64,000 nt of DNA. It comes from CBDDCX01 sp965226925. GTDB lineage: Bacteria; Gemmatimonadota; Gemmatimonadetes; Longimicrobiales; Gaopeijiaceae. The position numbers and the translations under genes were made by a program. Shown piece after piece: positions 1 through 8,706 of this stretch; within the stretch, counting starts at the first letter, position 1; every line of letters starts with the position of its first letter. The stretch is taken from positions 266,712-330,711 of the forward strand of contig CBDDEN010000006.1 of NCBI GenBank assembly GCA_965226925.1. The letters are read 5' to 3'. The notes under the pieces are model-generated. The model was not told where the DNA came from. It searched no databases and worked only from the letters and a program-made list of their open reading frames with translations.

Positions 1-1617
1 CGAGAAGGTAAAGCCGCCGTCGGGTACGCCCAGGGCGCGAATGTTGTAGCTGAGGGGCAGCGGATCGAGTGGTATCTGCGCCGCCACGATGTCCAGGAAG
101 AGGTTGGTCGACGTCGGGGTGGCAAAGGCGCGGTTGAAGGTCAGGCGGAAGTTCTGGGTCTCGGTGGGCTTGAAGACGAACGCCGCCCGGGGCGAGATGT
201 TCACGTCCGTGAGGCGGTCGTGGTCGTCGACGCGGATCGCCGCCACGAGGTCGACCTTGTCGCCGAGGGAGGTCTCGGAGTGAAGGTACGTCCCTATCTC
301 GGTGATGATGTCGTCGTCCTCGTTGCGCCCGAAGATCGTGCCCCCGCTGCGCGGCTCGGCCCTCTGCCAGTCGACGCCGTAGGTGAAACTCTGCCAGGAG
401 CCCAGGTCGAAACCGTACTGGAACTGCAAAGCCATCGTGCGCGACTGGTCGACGACGGGATCGTTGGTGCGGAGCAGGAAGGTCCCTTCGCCGGCATCGG
501 TCTGGTTCAGGAATGCCTGAGCGAAGAGCCTGCCTTTGGAAAGCCGGACCTGCCCGTAGTTGTAGCCCCAACCATCCACCTGGCTGGCGCCGATGCCGGT
601 CATCTCTACCCCGCTGCCGATCATGGACGTCCCGCCGTTAATGACCAGATCGCCGTCGTCGCCAAAACGGAAGTCCATGCGGGCGTCCGCGCTGTACCGC
701 TCGACGGAGTAGTCCCTGCCTACGACTTCCAGGGGATCGACGTATTCCCAATCGTTACCCCGCGCGTACTGGCCGGAGAACTTGAGGCCGAAGCGGTCGG
801 AAACCGAGTGAGCGCTTCGGAACTGACCGTGGAAGAACGAACGTTCTCCACCAGCCAGCGAGATCGAGGTGCCCGGCCTGTCGATCGGCGAGGGCGTGAT
901 CACGTGCATGACCCCGTTCGCCGCGTTGGGTCCATAGAGGGCCGCGCCCGGCCCCAGAGAGACTTCGATCCGGTCGATGTCGAGGTCGTTCGTCGGGAAC
1001 ATCGAGTACGCATTGAACCGCAGAGACGGGATGCGGGCGTACCGGTTGTCGATGATTGTGAGTAGCGCACCCGAGAAGACGTTGTTGAAACCGCGCGCGA
1101 CGAGGGTCCCCGAACCGATCCCCGTCTGGGCGGCATCGATGCCGGCTACGGTTCTCACGTGGTCGGCGACGGTGGTGGCTGCGGTTCTGGCGATTTCCGA
1201 GGAGGACACGGTCGCGATCGAGGCCGGGGCGTCCAGCGCCTTTTCCTGGCGCCGCGAGGCCGTAATCACGATGGGGTTGAGGACAAGGGCCTGCGAGCGC
1301 ATGGTGATCATCACCTCCGTGCTCTCCCCGGCTCCTACGCTGACCCCGTCGACGCGCGTCGTCTCGTGACCAATGAATGTGACGACCACCGAGTGGGTGC
1401 CGGGGGCCACCGCAAGCGTGAACCGGCCGGCGTCGTTCGTGCCCTGCGGCCCACCCTGTCCGAGCGCCTCGACGGCGGCACCCGAAAGGGGTTCTCCCGT
1501 CTCGGCATCGGTCACCTGACCGGTGATGGTGCCCTGCTGCGCCTGGACCGGAGCGGCCCACACGGTGGCCGCCACTGCGAGTCCCAAGAGTCCGGACAAC
1601 CTTGCTCTCGAATCCAT
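1..1617 (-). CDS. TonB-dependent receptor, 5' part (runs off the left edge)
   Basis: This is an outer-membrane ligand-gated channel that would import a siderophore, cobalamin or glycan using TonB energy. The frame is open from an ATG at 1617 to base 1, giving 539 codons with no stop. It starts with a signal peptide (LLGLAVAATVWAAPVQAQ), then a carboxypeptidase-regulatory-like beta-sandwich (GTITGQVTDAETGEPLSGA, about residues 30-110). A TonB-box-like NPIVITASRR and a plug domain follow (DVDRIEVSLGPGAALYGPNAANGVMHVI-type plug signature near residues 215-245), then the start of the beta-barrel. The product of the regulatory-like domain plus plug is typical of Bacteroidota and Gemmatimonadota SusC/TonB families. 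The barrel's C-terminus lies outside the window, and the substrate cannot be told. Confidence 0.9.
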   Translation of the reverse strand, partial: MDSRARLSGLLGLAVAATVWAAPVQAQQGTITGQVTDAETGEPLSGAAVEALGQGGPQGTNDAGRFTLAVAPGTHSVVVTFIGHETTRVDGVSVGAGESTEVMITMRSQALVLNPIVITASRRQEKALDAPASIATVSSSEIARTAATTVADHVRTVAGIDAAQTGIGSGTLVARGFNNVFSGALLTIIDNRYARIPSLRFNAYSMFPTNDLDIDRIEVSLGPGAALYGPNAANGVMHVITPSPIDRPGTSISLAGGERSFFHGQFRSAHSVSDRFGLKFSGQYARGNDWEYVDPLEVVGRDYSVERYSADARMDFRFGDDGDLVINGGTSMIGSGVEMTGIGASQVDGWGYNYGQVRLSKGRLFAQAFLNQTDAGEGTFLLRTNDPVVDQSRTMALQFQYGFDLGSWQSFTYGVDWQRAEPRSGGTIFGRNEDDDIITEIGTYLHSETSLGDKVDLVAAIRVDDHDRLTDVNISPRAAFVFKPTETQNFRLTFNRAFATPTSTNLFLDIVAAQIPLDPLPLSYNIRALGVPDGGFTFS

Positions 1618-1747
1618 GAAACCCCATCCCCGCCTTGGGAATGAACTTCCCGTCGTAGACCACTTCCGCCGGTTGCGGTGCCAACTGCCCCAATATTGGG
1701 GCTTGCCGCAGCGGAAAGGTAACCTCGGACCGGGGGGGGGTGGCAGG

Positions 1748-2101
1748 AGCAAGGCAAGTTCACCGGGCAAGCTGATGACCTACGTCGGGCTGGTGCCAAG
1801 CGAGGAGTCGAGCGGGGGCATGAGGCGGCAGGGCTCGATCACGAAGGTGGGTTACAGCCGGGTCCGGCATGTGGTGCCGCAGTCGCCTGGAGCTACCGCT
1901 TCCCGCATCGGCAACGGGCCGGTGCTGGAGCGTCGCCAGGAGGGCCAGCCGCCGGATACCGTCGTCCAGAGCTGGAAGGCGCAGCACGGGCTCCACCAGA
2001 TGTTCAAGCGGCTGGCGTTGAGAAAGAACAGCCAGATCGGGGCCGTGACGATGGCGCGGGAACCGGTCGGATTCGCCTGGGCGCCGCCTGAGCAAGCATA
2101 G
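1748..2101 (+). pseudogene. IS110-family transposase, C-terminal remnant
   Basis: The translated frame contains the conserved C-terminal transposase_20 block of IS110/IS116/IS902 transposases: KLMTYVGLVPSEESSGG, then RRQGSITKVGYSRVRHVV, and at the end the VTMAREPVGFAWA region that matches the usual AIARELAGFIWA. The N-terminal RuvC-like DEDD domain is missing and the middle is diverged, for example PQSPGATASR replaces the usual VEAAWAYR. The remnant is therefore inactive. It lies between the TonB receptor promoter side and an HNH remnant, in what looks like a mobile-element graveyard. Confidence 0.75.
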
Positions 2102-2145
2102 ACCCTACCGCTTCCGCCGACTTGCGGACTAGCGGTACATCCGTT

Positions 2146-2415
2146 CTACGAGCCAGCACGGTCAATGCCGCTTCTCCTCGAAGCATTCGCGGCAGAGAAG
2201 GTGCTTGTTGCCGACCTCGTCGGCCCCGCCCTTGTGCAGCGGCTTGATATACTCGACCACCCATCCATCCAGAACTCGAACGTCCTGCTGCACCTGCCCG
2301 CCAGGAAGGGCGGATGCGGCGTGTGGCAGATACCGGGCCGGGTCCACTGACATCGTCCCGCCGCCCGGTCGAACACCTCGCGGCGGTCGCTGAGCTCCCT
2401 CGGAAATGTCCCCAT
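2146..2415 (-). pseudogene. small HNH endonuclease, frameshifted
   Basis: Two overlapping frames on the minus strand each hold half of a stand-alone HNH nuclease. The upstream frame starts at ATG 2415 with MGTFPRELSDRREVFDRAAGRCQW, the usual HNH N-terminus with the first zinc Cys. The downstream frame gives DGWVVEYIKPLHKGG, then NKHLLCRECFEEKRH, which is the beta-beta-alpha metal motif with a CxxC. Both frames encode Asp-Gly-Trp across a TGGATGGATGGGTGG slippage-prone stretch, so the shift probably happened there. The first His of the H-N-H triad appears as Tyr (VEYIKP where VDHIKP is normal), so the enzyme may be catalytically dead even without the frameshift. Confidence 0.6.
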
Positions 2416-2439
2416 CGCCTGCTCCCCTCACCGACTATC

Positions 2440-2890
2440 GGGACGGAACAGAGTGCGGGATGGCACGCGGCCACGCAAGGCCGTGGGAGTGCTAAGGGTA
2501 CCGGACCGGTTTTCACCCGTTCGCATGGGAGAGCCAGCCCACGCAGTGTTGAACACTGCGGTCTGGCAAGGGGAGCGGCGCCCCCCTTCGAACCCCCAGC
2601 TTCCCGCGCCGCTGGACCCCACGACCGAACCCGTCGTCGGCGCGCTCGTAGCGAAGCGGCACCACCCCCCGCCCCACTCTCGGCGCGATGCGGACGCACC
2701 ATGCCGCCGGGTTGGGGGACATGGTGTCGGTCGCAGGCGGCGTCGGATCCCGAGTTGCCGCGTCGAGGCGGAAGCCGTGCGACAGCCCGTGGACTTCCGC
2801 CGGGAGCGCGGACCTGTCGGGGGTCGAGGGGGCGGAGCCCCTCGTCAGCCCCTGCCGGGGACCCGCGAAGCGTGGCCCCAAAGGGTAGGC
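2440..2890 (-). ncRNA. candidate structured RNA upstream of the HNH ORF (HEARO-like layout, unproven)
   Basis: About 450 bases of very GC-rich sequence with no convincing coding frame precede the HNH start on the same strand. Several compact hairpins can be seen: CGAGGGG/CCCCTCG at 2825-2844, GCGGAAG/CTTCCGC at 2768-2800, and a nested stem at 2533-2567 (GCCAG outer pairs, CGCAGTG inner pairs, 5-base loop). A further stem-like block lies near 2467-2500. Known HEARO RNAs are structured RNAs linked to a following HNH endonuclease gene, so the layout is suggestive. No covariance evidence is available and the name is only an analogy. Confidence 0.25.
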
Positions 2891-3212
2891 TGGCTCTCCG
2901 GCCGTAGGCACTGCGAGCGCGGCGCATCAACGGACGGGTCCGGTCTCCGGTACCTGGCGGTCGCCAGCCAAATAGCTTGCCCGGTCGTCCATGAGTCGGC
3001 GCCGGGTCTGGCGTTTTCAGCTTGCTCCGCTTGAATGCATCATCCAGACGCCCTCCGCCGGACCGACCGCGACCGCAAGGCCACGGTACTTCGCCCCACG
3101 GAGCTGCCTGCAGCACCAAGTCCTCCTAAGGCAGGTTGGCTCCGCCCGGCGTGAGCGAACGCAGCGCGGGGTGCCCTCATGTAGCTGGTAAAGAGACGGC
3201 CGCTTGGACTTC

Positions 3213-3704
3213 TCAGGGATCGCAGCCTCCGGCAAACCAAGTGGCGTCCACTATCCAAGGAGCTGCGAGTGCCGCATTCAGCTTAAGCGCGAGCCCACAG
3301 ATCCGCCTTGCGTTGTCTACGTAGTTCTGGAGCGAGGACAGTTCTGTCCTGTCATTCTTTTTCGGGGCTTCCAAGGATGCGCGACCGTCACTAGAGCCGG
3401 AAAGCGCGTAACTGTGAGCCCCCCGGTTGCGCTCTCCGAGGCACGCCAAGCCGTGGCGACGAATCTCGGCCACCAGTTCGTGGCGTGGATGATCGGTTGG
3501 CACGTTCCCTAGGAATCGCAGCTTCTTGCTGAGGCTCCAAGAGCATATCTCGCGGCGCACGGATTCGTCGGTAACGTCGAACATGAAGGTCAGAGAGTTT
3601 CCGATGAAGAAGTCCGCAGCACTCCACTGCAAGACGATCTCGCCCATCTTCTTGAGGTCATTCTCGCTGATGCCGTGGGACCATCCGAAGCCATCGTCGC
3701 TCAT
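3213..3704 (-). CDS. hypothetical protein with HEPN-like RNxxxH motif
   Basis: This 163-residue soluble, mostly helical protein is not assigned to a named family. It starts at ATG 3704 (MSDDGFGWSHGISENDLKK). Near residue 93 it carries ERNRGAHS, an R-N-x3-H arrangement like the RNase motif of HEPN-fold proteins, which are common in toxin and defence loci. The N-terminal pattern of a conserved Trp in an IVLQWSAADFFIG helix also fits these small helical proteins. It stands alone between the HNH remnant and the conjugative element, with no partner antitoxin visible. The coding call is well supported by length and composition. The HEPN idea is an inference from one motif. Confidence 0.6.
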   Translation of the reverse strand: MSDDGFGWSHGISENDLKKMGEIVLQWSAADFFIGNSLTFMFDVTDESVRREICSWSLSKKLRFLGNVPTDHPRHELVAEIRRHGLACLGERNRGAHSYALSGSSDGRASLEAPKKNDRTELSSLQNYVDNARRICGLALKLNAALAAPWIVDATWFAGGCDP

Positions 3705-3968
3705 ACCTACTCCTCAGATCGCCGAGCAGGTAACGCCCCGCCATGCGGTGGTGTAGAAGTGGCGTGACCCATCCCCGTCCCCAAGCTGCTGGCAACAAGC
3801 GGGGCCAAGACTCCTATGGCTCCATGGCTCCGCTATGCTGGATCGCAATGGACGCTGCTGGCGATCGCTGGATGCGGGTACGATTGTGGGGCAACTCTGG
3901 GGGCATTATCAGATGCCTCCAAGCCAATTAGTCAATGTGCACAATGACTTACGAGCCTTTTAGATAGG

Positions 3969-5252
3969 TTGTACCGGCTCTTGCCGGGGGGCTGGGTCAC
4001 GCTGCAGGACATCTACCGCTGCACGGTGGATGCGGAACTGTTCGGCCGGAAGATCGGCGAGGCCCGCGAGCTGGCCGACCGGCTCTGCCCGGTGCGGGCC
4101 GTCATCGCGACCCAGGATCTCGCCGCTCACAAGGAACCCCTCGGGGAATGGGGCTGGGAGCCGGTGCCCGGCTCGGACAAGGCGGCTTGCCAGCTCGACC
4201 CCGCACTCCGGGACCGGCTCAAGGAACTCAAGGTCGCATACGAGACGGAGGAGAGCGGGGGCGGAGCGGGCAGCGAGTTCCGTGAGCAGGTCGAGGCGAT
4301 CGAGCGGTGGTATCTGCATGACTGGACGGCGCTCGACGCCAAGCTCCGCACGTCGATCGTCGAGGGCATCAGCGTGTTCCTCTCGCTCTTCGACCAGCCG
4401 CAGGTCGCCGGCGTGTTCTGCCCGCCGCCACCAGATCCGGATGCGCCCACACATATATATAAGGACACACCGGACGAGGATGCGGCGGCCGTCCGGCCCG
4501 TGCCGGGCCTCCGGCGCCGGCTGCCGCCGCTCAGCGAGCTGATCGAGGGCGGCAAGGTCCTCGCGCTCAACATGCCCGCGGGCGCGAACCCCGCGCTCGC
4601 CCGCGCCATCGGCGTCCTGCTCAAGAACGCCTGGATGCAAGCGCTGCTGCGGCGGCCCGCCAAGGCCGCCCGCCGGCCCGGACGCTACCTCCGGCCCGCC
4701 GTGTTCATCTGCGACGAGTACCAGGCGTTCGCGACCGTCGGCCAGGACGATTCCTCGGGCGACGAGAAGGCGTTCGCGCTCACCCGGCAGTGCCGCTGCG
4801 TCCCGATCGTCGCCACGCAGTCGATCTCCTCGCTCCGCTCCGTGCTCCCCGGGGGCGAGGCCTGGCGCACGCTCCTCCAGACGCTCCGCACCCGGATCTT
4901 CCTGTCGCTGTCCGACGAGTCCTCGGCGCGGATCGCGTCCGAGATGTGCGGGAGCGTCATGAAGACGCAGCCCTCCTACACGTTCACCGAGACCACGGGC
5001 AGGCCCGAGTTCTCGCTCTTGTCCGGGCGAGCCGGAGGGGGCCGCGGCACGATCGGCGCGAGCAAGTCGTTCCGGCAGCAGAGGGAGCCCGTGTTCACGC
5101 CGCGCGAGTTCGCGCTGTTGGCCAACTACCAGGCGATCTGTCTGCCCTACGACGGCACGAAGTCGCTCCCTGCCCGGCGCGTCTACCTGAAACCCCACTA
5201 CCTGCCGAGGGACGTGGGCTACTGGCGGCTCCGCGAGGAGGGGCGGATATGA
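3969..5252 (+). pseudogene. type IV coupling protein TraG/VirD4-like, N-terminally truncated
   Basis: This is the ATPase that recruits conjugating DNA to a type IV secretion channel at the inner membrane. Only the C-terminal 427 residues remain. The Walker B region VFICDEYQAFAT, the sensor-like VPIVATQSISSLRS and the TraM-recognition/TraG C-terminal domain are present. The transmembrane N-terminus and Walker A P-loop are absent, and the frame is closed by a stop at 3945-3947. The first codon here is a TTG at 3969, not a natural start. The left boundary of the conjugative element, or a deletion, must lie near 3960. The stop overlaps the next gene in an ATGA, so it was the first gene of the surviving operon. 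Confidence 0.85.
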
Positions 5253-6256
5253 AGCGCGCGAGCGGGATCGGGCACCTGAAGCCGTTCCTTCCGGGCCTGG
5301 AGACGCTCCTCGAGGACCCGGAGGTCTCCGAGATCATGATCAACGGACCCGGCAACGTCTGGATCGAGCGAGGCGGCCGACTCGAGCCCCACGAGGCACC
5401 GGGACTCACCGCCGCCTGGCTCCACCGCGCCGCGATCCACATCGCCCGGCCGCTCGGGCTCGATCCCGCCGCCAGACCCATCCTCGATGCCCGTCTCGAG
5501 GACGGCTCCAGGGTCGCCATCTGCACGCCACCCGCGAGTCCCGAGGTCGCCATCACCATGCGCCGGTTCGGGGGCCGCGCGTTCTCGGCCGACGACCTGG
5601 TGCGCATGGGCTCGCTGCCGGAGACGGTCCTCGGGGCCGCCCGGTCGGCCCTCTTGGCCCGCAGGAACATCCTGGTCTCCGGAGGCACGGGCTCGGGCAA
5701 GACGACGCTCCTCAACGCGCTGATCGAGTTGCTGCCCGAAGACGAGCGGATCGTCGCCATCGAGGACACGCTCGAACTCAGGATCGAGCGCGCCAACTGC
5801 CTCCGCTTCGAGGCCGGGGCTGTCGGCACCGAGACCCCCGTCTCGATCCGCGACCTGGTGCGGCACGCGCTCCGCCACCGGCCCGACCACATCGTCGTCG
5901 GCGAGGTCAGGGGCGGCGAGGCCGCCGATCTGCTCCAGGCGCTCAACACCGGCCACGGCGGGTCGCTGACCACCATCCACGCGAACAACGCCCGCTCCGC
6001 GCTCTCGCGCCTGGCGAGCTGCGCCATGCAGGCCGAAGGCGCGCTTCCCTGGGAGGTCACCTGCCGGGGCGTCGTGGACGGGATCGCACTTGTGCTGCAC
6101 ACGGCCCGGCAACGGGGCAGGCGGTTCGTCGAGGAGGCGCTCGAAGTGCGCGGCTACGACGCGGCCAAGGGCCGCTGGATCGCCGAACCGATCTGGAGCG
6201 GGGCCGACGAAGCCCCGCAAGAACAGCACCCACACACCAAGGAGGTGAACCCATGA
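5249..6256 (+). CDS. VirB11/TrbB/CpaF-type secretion ATPase
   Basis: This hexameric cytoplasmic traffic ATPase powers pilus assembly or substrate transfer in type IV secretion. The 335-residue protein has the PT-VirB11 N-terminal domain (LEDPEVSEIMINGPGNVWIE), Walker A GGTGSGKTT at residues 145-153, an Asp box (VAIEDTLEL), Walker B VVGEVRGGEA and the His box TTIHANNA. Its length is normal for the family, so it appears intact. The start at ATG 5249 is chosen because it overlaps the upstream TraG stop as ATGA and fits the family N-terminus. A longer frame extends upstream but has no family similarity. It sits in the conjugative operon with ArdC. Confidence 0.9.
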   Translation: MKRASGIGHLKPFLPGLETLLEDPEVSEIMINGPGNVWIERGGRLEPHEAPGLTAAWLHRAAIHIARPLGLDPAARPILDARLEDGSRVAICTPPASPEVAITMRRFGGRAFSADDLVRMGSLPETVLGAARSALLARRNILVSGGTGSGKTTLLNALIELLPEDERIVAIEDTLELRIERANCLRFEAGAVGTETPVSIRDLVRHALRHRPDHIVVGEVRGGEAADLLQALNTGHGGSLTTIHANNARSALSRLASCAMQAEGALPWEVTCRGVVDGIALVLHTARQRGRRFVEEALEVRGYDAAKGRWIAEPIWSGADEAPQEQHPHTKEVNP

Positions 6257-6453
6257 AAGGCGACGAGAACATCGTTCGCGTCCGGACGCTCGATGACTTC
6301 GACCGCGAGCTCGCGCGCGACGGAGGCGAGACGCTCGAGGTGCCGGCCTCGCTGGCCGAAGAGTACGGCCTCTTCTCCGAGGACGTGGGCAGCGAGGACG
6401 AGATCCGCGACGCCGCAGAGGATCCGCACGGCCCCGAGGAGGAAGACCGATGA
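6253..6453 (+). CDS. small acidic hypothetical protein of the conjugative element
   Basis: This 66-residue, strongly acidic protein (MKGDENIVRVRTLDDFDREL, ending in DPHGPEEEDR) is of unknown function. The coding call rests on tight packing: it overlaps the VirB11-like gene by 4 bases (ATGA), is preceded by the GGAGGTGAA ribosome site at 6240-6248, and overlaps the following ardC start by 4 bases. It has no cysteines, no membrane segment and no recognisable motif. It may be an accessory of transfer or anti-restriction, by position only. Confidence 0.7.
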   Translation: MKGDENIVRVRTLDDFDRELARDGGETLEVPASLAEEYGLFSEDVGSEDEIRDAAEDPHGPEEEDR

Positions 6454-7463
6454 AACACGACGAATACCACCGCCAGTTCGCCGACGCCATCATCGAGCAG
6501 ATCCGCCAAGGCACCGCGCCCTGGCAGAAGCCCTGGGGGCCGGGCGAGCGCGTGCTCCCCGCGAACGTCGATACCGGACGCTCCTACAGGGGCGGGAACA
6601 GCCTGCATCTCGCCGCCGTGGCCCAGGAGCGCGGCTACGGCGACGTGCGCTGGGGCACCTACCGCCAGATCCAAGCCCGGGACGGACAGGTCCGCAAGGG
6701 CGAGCAGGGCACTCGCATCCTCTCGTTCCAGGACCACCGGAAGATCGCCGTCAACGACGAGCGCGGTCGGCCTAAGAGGGACAACGAGGGCAAGCGCGTC
6801 TACCGCCACGAGCGCCTCCAGGCGCCCGTCGTCCGGCAGTACACCGTGTTCAACGCCGAGCAGGCCGACGGGCTTCCGGCCCGGCCCACACCCACGGCCG
6901 AGCCGCTCTGGAAGGTGCACCAGCAGGCCGAACGCGTCCTCGAGGACAGCGGGGTTCCCGTCCGTCACGTGGCGGGCGACCTGGCGTTCTACAACCTGAA
7001 CCGCGACGAGATCGTGCTGCCCGAGCGCGGACAGTTCCCCTCCGCGAACCACTACTACCAGACGGCGCTACACGAGCTGGGGCACAGCACCGGCCACCCG
7101 GAGCGCATGAACCGCGAGACGCTCACCCAAGGGATCTCTGAAGGGTTCGGGTCGCCGGCCTATGCGAAGGAGGAGCTCCGCGCGGAGATCAGTGCCATGA
7201 TGACGGGCGAACGCGTGGGCGTCGGCCATGACCCGAGCCGGGGCGCCGCCTACGTCAAGGGCTGGATCGCCGCACTCGAGGAGGACCCCCGCGAGATCCG
7301 CCGCGCCGCCGCCGACGCGCAGAAGATCTCCGACTTCGTGCTGGTACGGAGCCGCGAGCGCGAGGCCGCGCGGGAACCCGCGGCCGTGGCCGCGACCCGC
7401 GCGCCCGCGCCGGGGCAGATCGTCCATCCCGTGCCGCCGCGGACCTTCGGGCCGCGCCGCTGA
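6450..7463 (+). CDS. ardC: ArdC-like antirestriction protein (ssDNA-binding plus zincin domain)
   Basis: ArdC proteins protect incoming single-stranded DNA from host restriction during conjugation. The 337-residue product has the N-terminal ArdC ssDNA-binding domain (FADAIIEQIRQGTAPWQKPW, then YRGGNSLHL and YRQIQARDGQVRKGEQGT) and a C-terminal zinc-metallopeptidase-like domain. The latter contains HELGHSTGH at residues 208-216 and the downstream glutamate region YAKEELRAEISAMM. Motif order and length match family members from plasmids and ICEs. Its start overlaps the previous stop in an ATGA. It is the clearest marker that this block once moved by conjugation. Confidence 0.92.
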   Translation: MKHDEYHRQFADAIIEQIRQGTAPWQKPWGPGERVLPANVDTGRSYRGGNSLHLAAVAQERGYGDVRWGTYRQIQARDGQVRKGEQGTRILSFQDHRKIAVNDERGRPKRDNEGKRVYRHERLQAPVVRQYTVFNAEQADGLPARPTPTAEPLWKVHQQAERVLEDSGVPVRHVAGDLAFYNLNRDEIVLPERGQFPSANHYYQTALHELGHSTGHPERMNRETLTQGISEGFGSPAYAKEELRAEISAMMTGERVGVGHDPSRGAAYVKGWIAALEEDPREIRRAAADAQKISDFVLVRSREREAAREPAAVAATRAPAPGQIVHPVPPRTFGPRR

Positions 7464-7469
7464 CGGTCG

Positions 7470-8372
7470 GTGAGGAGCCAGGAGATGTTCGACCGCACAG
7501 TCGAACCGGACCCGCGGACCGCCGCGCCACAAAGCCGCAATCGCTACCGCATGCGGGACGGCCATCGCCGAGAATACGCCGCGAGCCGGGACCGCGGGTC
7601 CACCTCCTTCCCCGAACGGTGCGCGCGCGGGCTCGCCGACATCGGCGTCTACGGCGCCGTCTCGTACCGCGACCTCGCCGAGGCCCGCTTCGGGGGCCAT
7701 CCCTACACCACCCGGCGGGCCGTGAACGCCTGGGTACGCGACGGGCTCGTCACCGAGACCACGGCCACCGGACCCGGGGGCAACCCGTTCAAGGTCCTGA
7801 CGCTCACCCGCAGCGGCGTGGCCGAGGCCCGGAAGCGGGCCGCCGAACGGGGAATGGATCCCGGACAGGAAATCCGGTTCGCACGCACCCGGCCTGCGCA
7901 AGCCGCGCACGACACCGCCGTCTACCGCGCCTGCATGAAGGAGAAACAGCGCCTGCTCGACCGGGGCGCAGCAGTGCGGCGCATCCGGCTCGACACCGAA
8001 CTCAAGAGCGCCGTCGCGCGCGGGAGCGAGGCGGCGCGGCTGAAGGACGGCAAGCGGGCCGCCGATGCCGAACGGCACCGCACTGCCGGCGAACTCGGAC
8101 TCCCCCTCGACGACGAAGGGCACGTGCTCTATCCGGACGCCCAGATCGAGTACACCGACTCTGAGGGGCGAACTGGACGCGTCAACATCGAGGTCACGTC
8201 CGGCAACTACCGCGAAGGGGCCATCAAGGCGAAAGCGGCGGCCGGGTTCGCGCTCCACGCCAACGGACCGGCAGCGGCGCGGCTGCTGCGCACGCTCAGC
8301 CTGGGCGGCGGCGACGACCGCTCCTCGCTGCGGGGACCCGCCGACCGCGATCCGGCCACAGTCGAACTCTGA
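7470..8372 (+). CDS. winged-helix protein with nuclease-fold-like C-terminus (replication-relaxation/MobC-like)
   Basis: This 300-residue basic protein lies in the conjugative operon, 6 bases after ardC. Residues about 45-130 look like a winged helix (VSYRDLAEARFGGHPYTTRRAVNAWVRDGLV, then LTRSGVAEA). The C-terminal part, YPDAQIEYTDSEGRTGRVNIEVTSGNYREGAIKAKAAAG, has the spaced Asp, Glu-x-Thr and Lys residues seen in replication-relaxation proteins and other PD-(D/E)XK-like folds. Such proteins occur beside relaxase and coupling genes, so a relaxosome or DNA-processing role fits. No relaxase is present in the window. The family assignment comes from pattern recall, not a profile hit. Confidence 0.6.
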   Translation: MRSQEMFDRTVEPDPRTAAPQSRNRYRMRDGHRREYAASRDRGSTSFPERCARGLADIGVYGAVSYRDLAEARFGGHPYTTRRAVNAWVRDGLVTETTATGPGGNPFKVLTLTRSGVAEARKRAAERGMDPGQEIRFARTRPAQAAHDTAVYRACMKEKQRLLDRGAAVRRIRLDTELKSAVARGSEAARLKDGKRAADAERHRTAGELGLPLDDEGHVLYPDAQIEYTDSEGRTGRVNIEVTSGNYREGAIKAKAAAGFALHANGPAAARLLRTLSLGGGDDRSSLRGPADRDPATVEL

Positions 8373-8390
8373 CTACGGGAGAGGCCCGCC

Positions 8391-8706
8391 ATGCAACCCT
8401 GGAAAATCAGCGCCGGACTCACCGCCGCCATCGCGGGGTCTGCCGTGCTGCTCGCCGGGCCGCGCCTCGAATACCTCGCGCCGTATCCGGCCGCTCCTCC
8501 TCGCCGAACACGGCGTCTTGCTCGCCCTGCACCTGGCGCTCGCACTCGCAGCCGTTGCGGCCGCCATCTACGCCGTCGCACGCGCCGCCGGGCTCGCCGA
8601 CCTCGGCCGGCGCGTCGATCTCGCCGAGCGCTCCGTTCGGCGCGGCGAGGGGGACCCGGCCCTCACCGACGCGCTCCGCAGAGACGCCGAGGGCGACTGG
8701 GAATGA
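8391..8706 (+). pseudogene. small membrane protein of the conjugative element, frameshifted
   Basis: The first part of a two-helix membrane protein is read from ATG 8391 (SAGLTAAIAGSAVLLAGP). The remainder is in another frame from about 8478 (LLLAEHGVLLALHLALALAAVAAAIYAVARA, then an acidic tail ending DAEGDWE at the TGA 8704-8706). The shift lies in the GCCGCTCCTCCTCGCC stretch near 8480-8500. The stop overlaps the start of the next gene as ATGA, which supports the second frame as the genuine ending. Function is unknown. Confidence 0.6.

Noticed and set aside
220..1065. Long plus-strand open frame of 281 codons
   Set aside because: It is antisense to the TonB receptor, whose minus-strand frame is open to the edge and has plug-domain motifs. 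The plus-strand product is arginine- and valine-rich shadow sequence.
2004..3119. Long minus-strand open frame of 371 codons across the HNH and hairpin-rich region
   Set aside because: It is very GC-rich, low-complexity and Arg/Pro/Gly-rich with no motif, and it conflicts with the HNH frames. The openness reflects base composition.
2416..3180. Group II intron or IscB/IsrB locus around the HNH remnant
   Set aside because: No domain V-like 34-base hairpin, no reverse transcriptase and no RuvC or PLMP segments were found. Only the weaker structured-RNA idea is kept.
3743..3931. Plus-strand 62-codon frame between the HEPN-like gene and the coupling protein
   Set aside because: There is no ribosome site, motif or plausible composition. 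It is treated as intergenic.
4790..5248. In-frame N-terminal extension of the VirB11-like ATPase
   Set aside because: The 153 extra codons overlap the TraG-like gene, have no family similarity, and are replaced by a good ATG at 5249 in an ATGA overlap.
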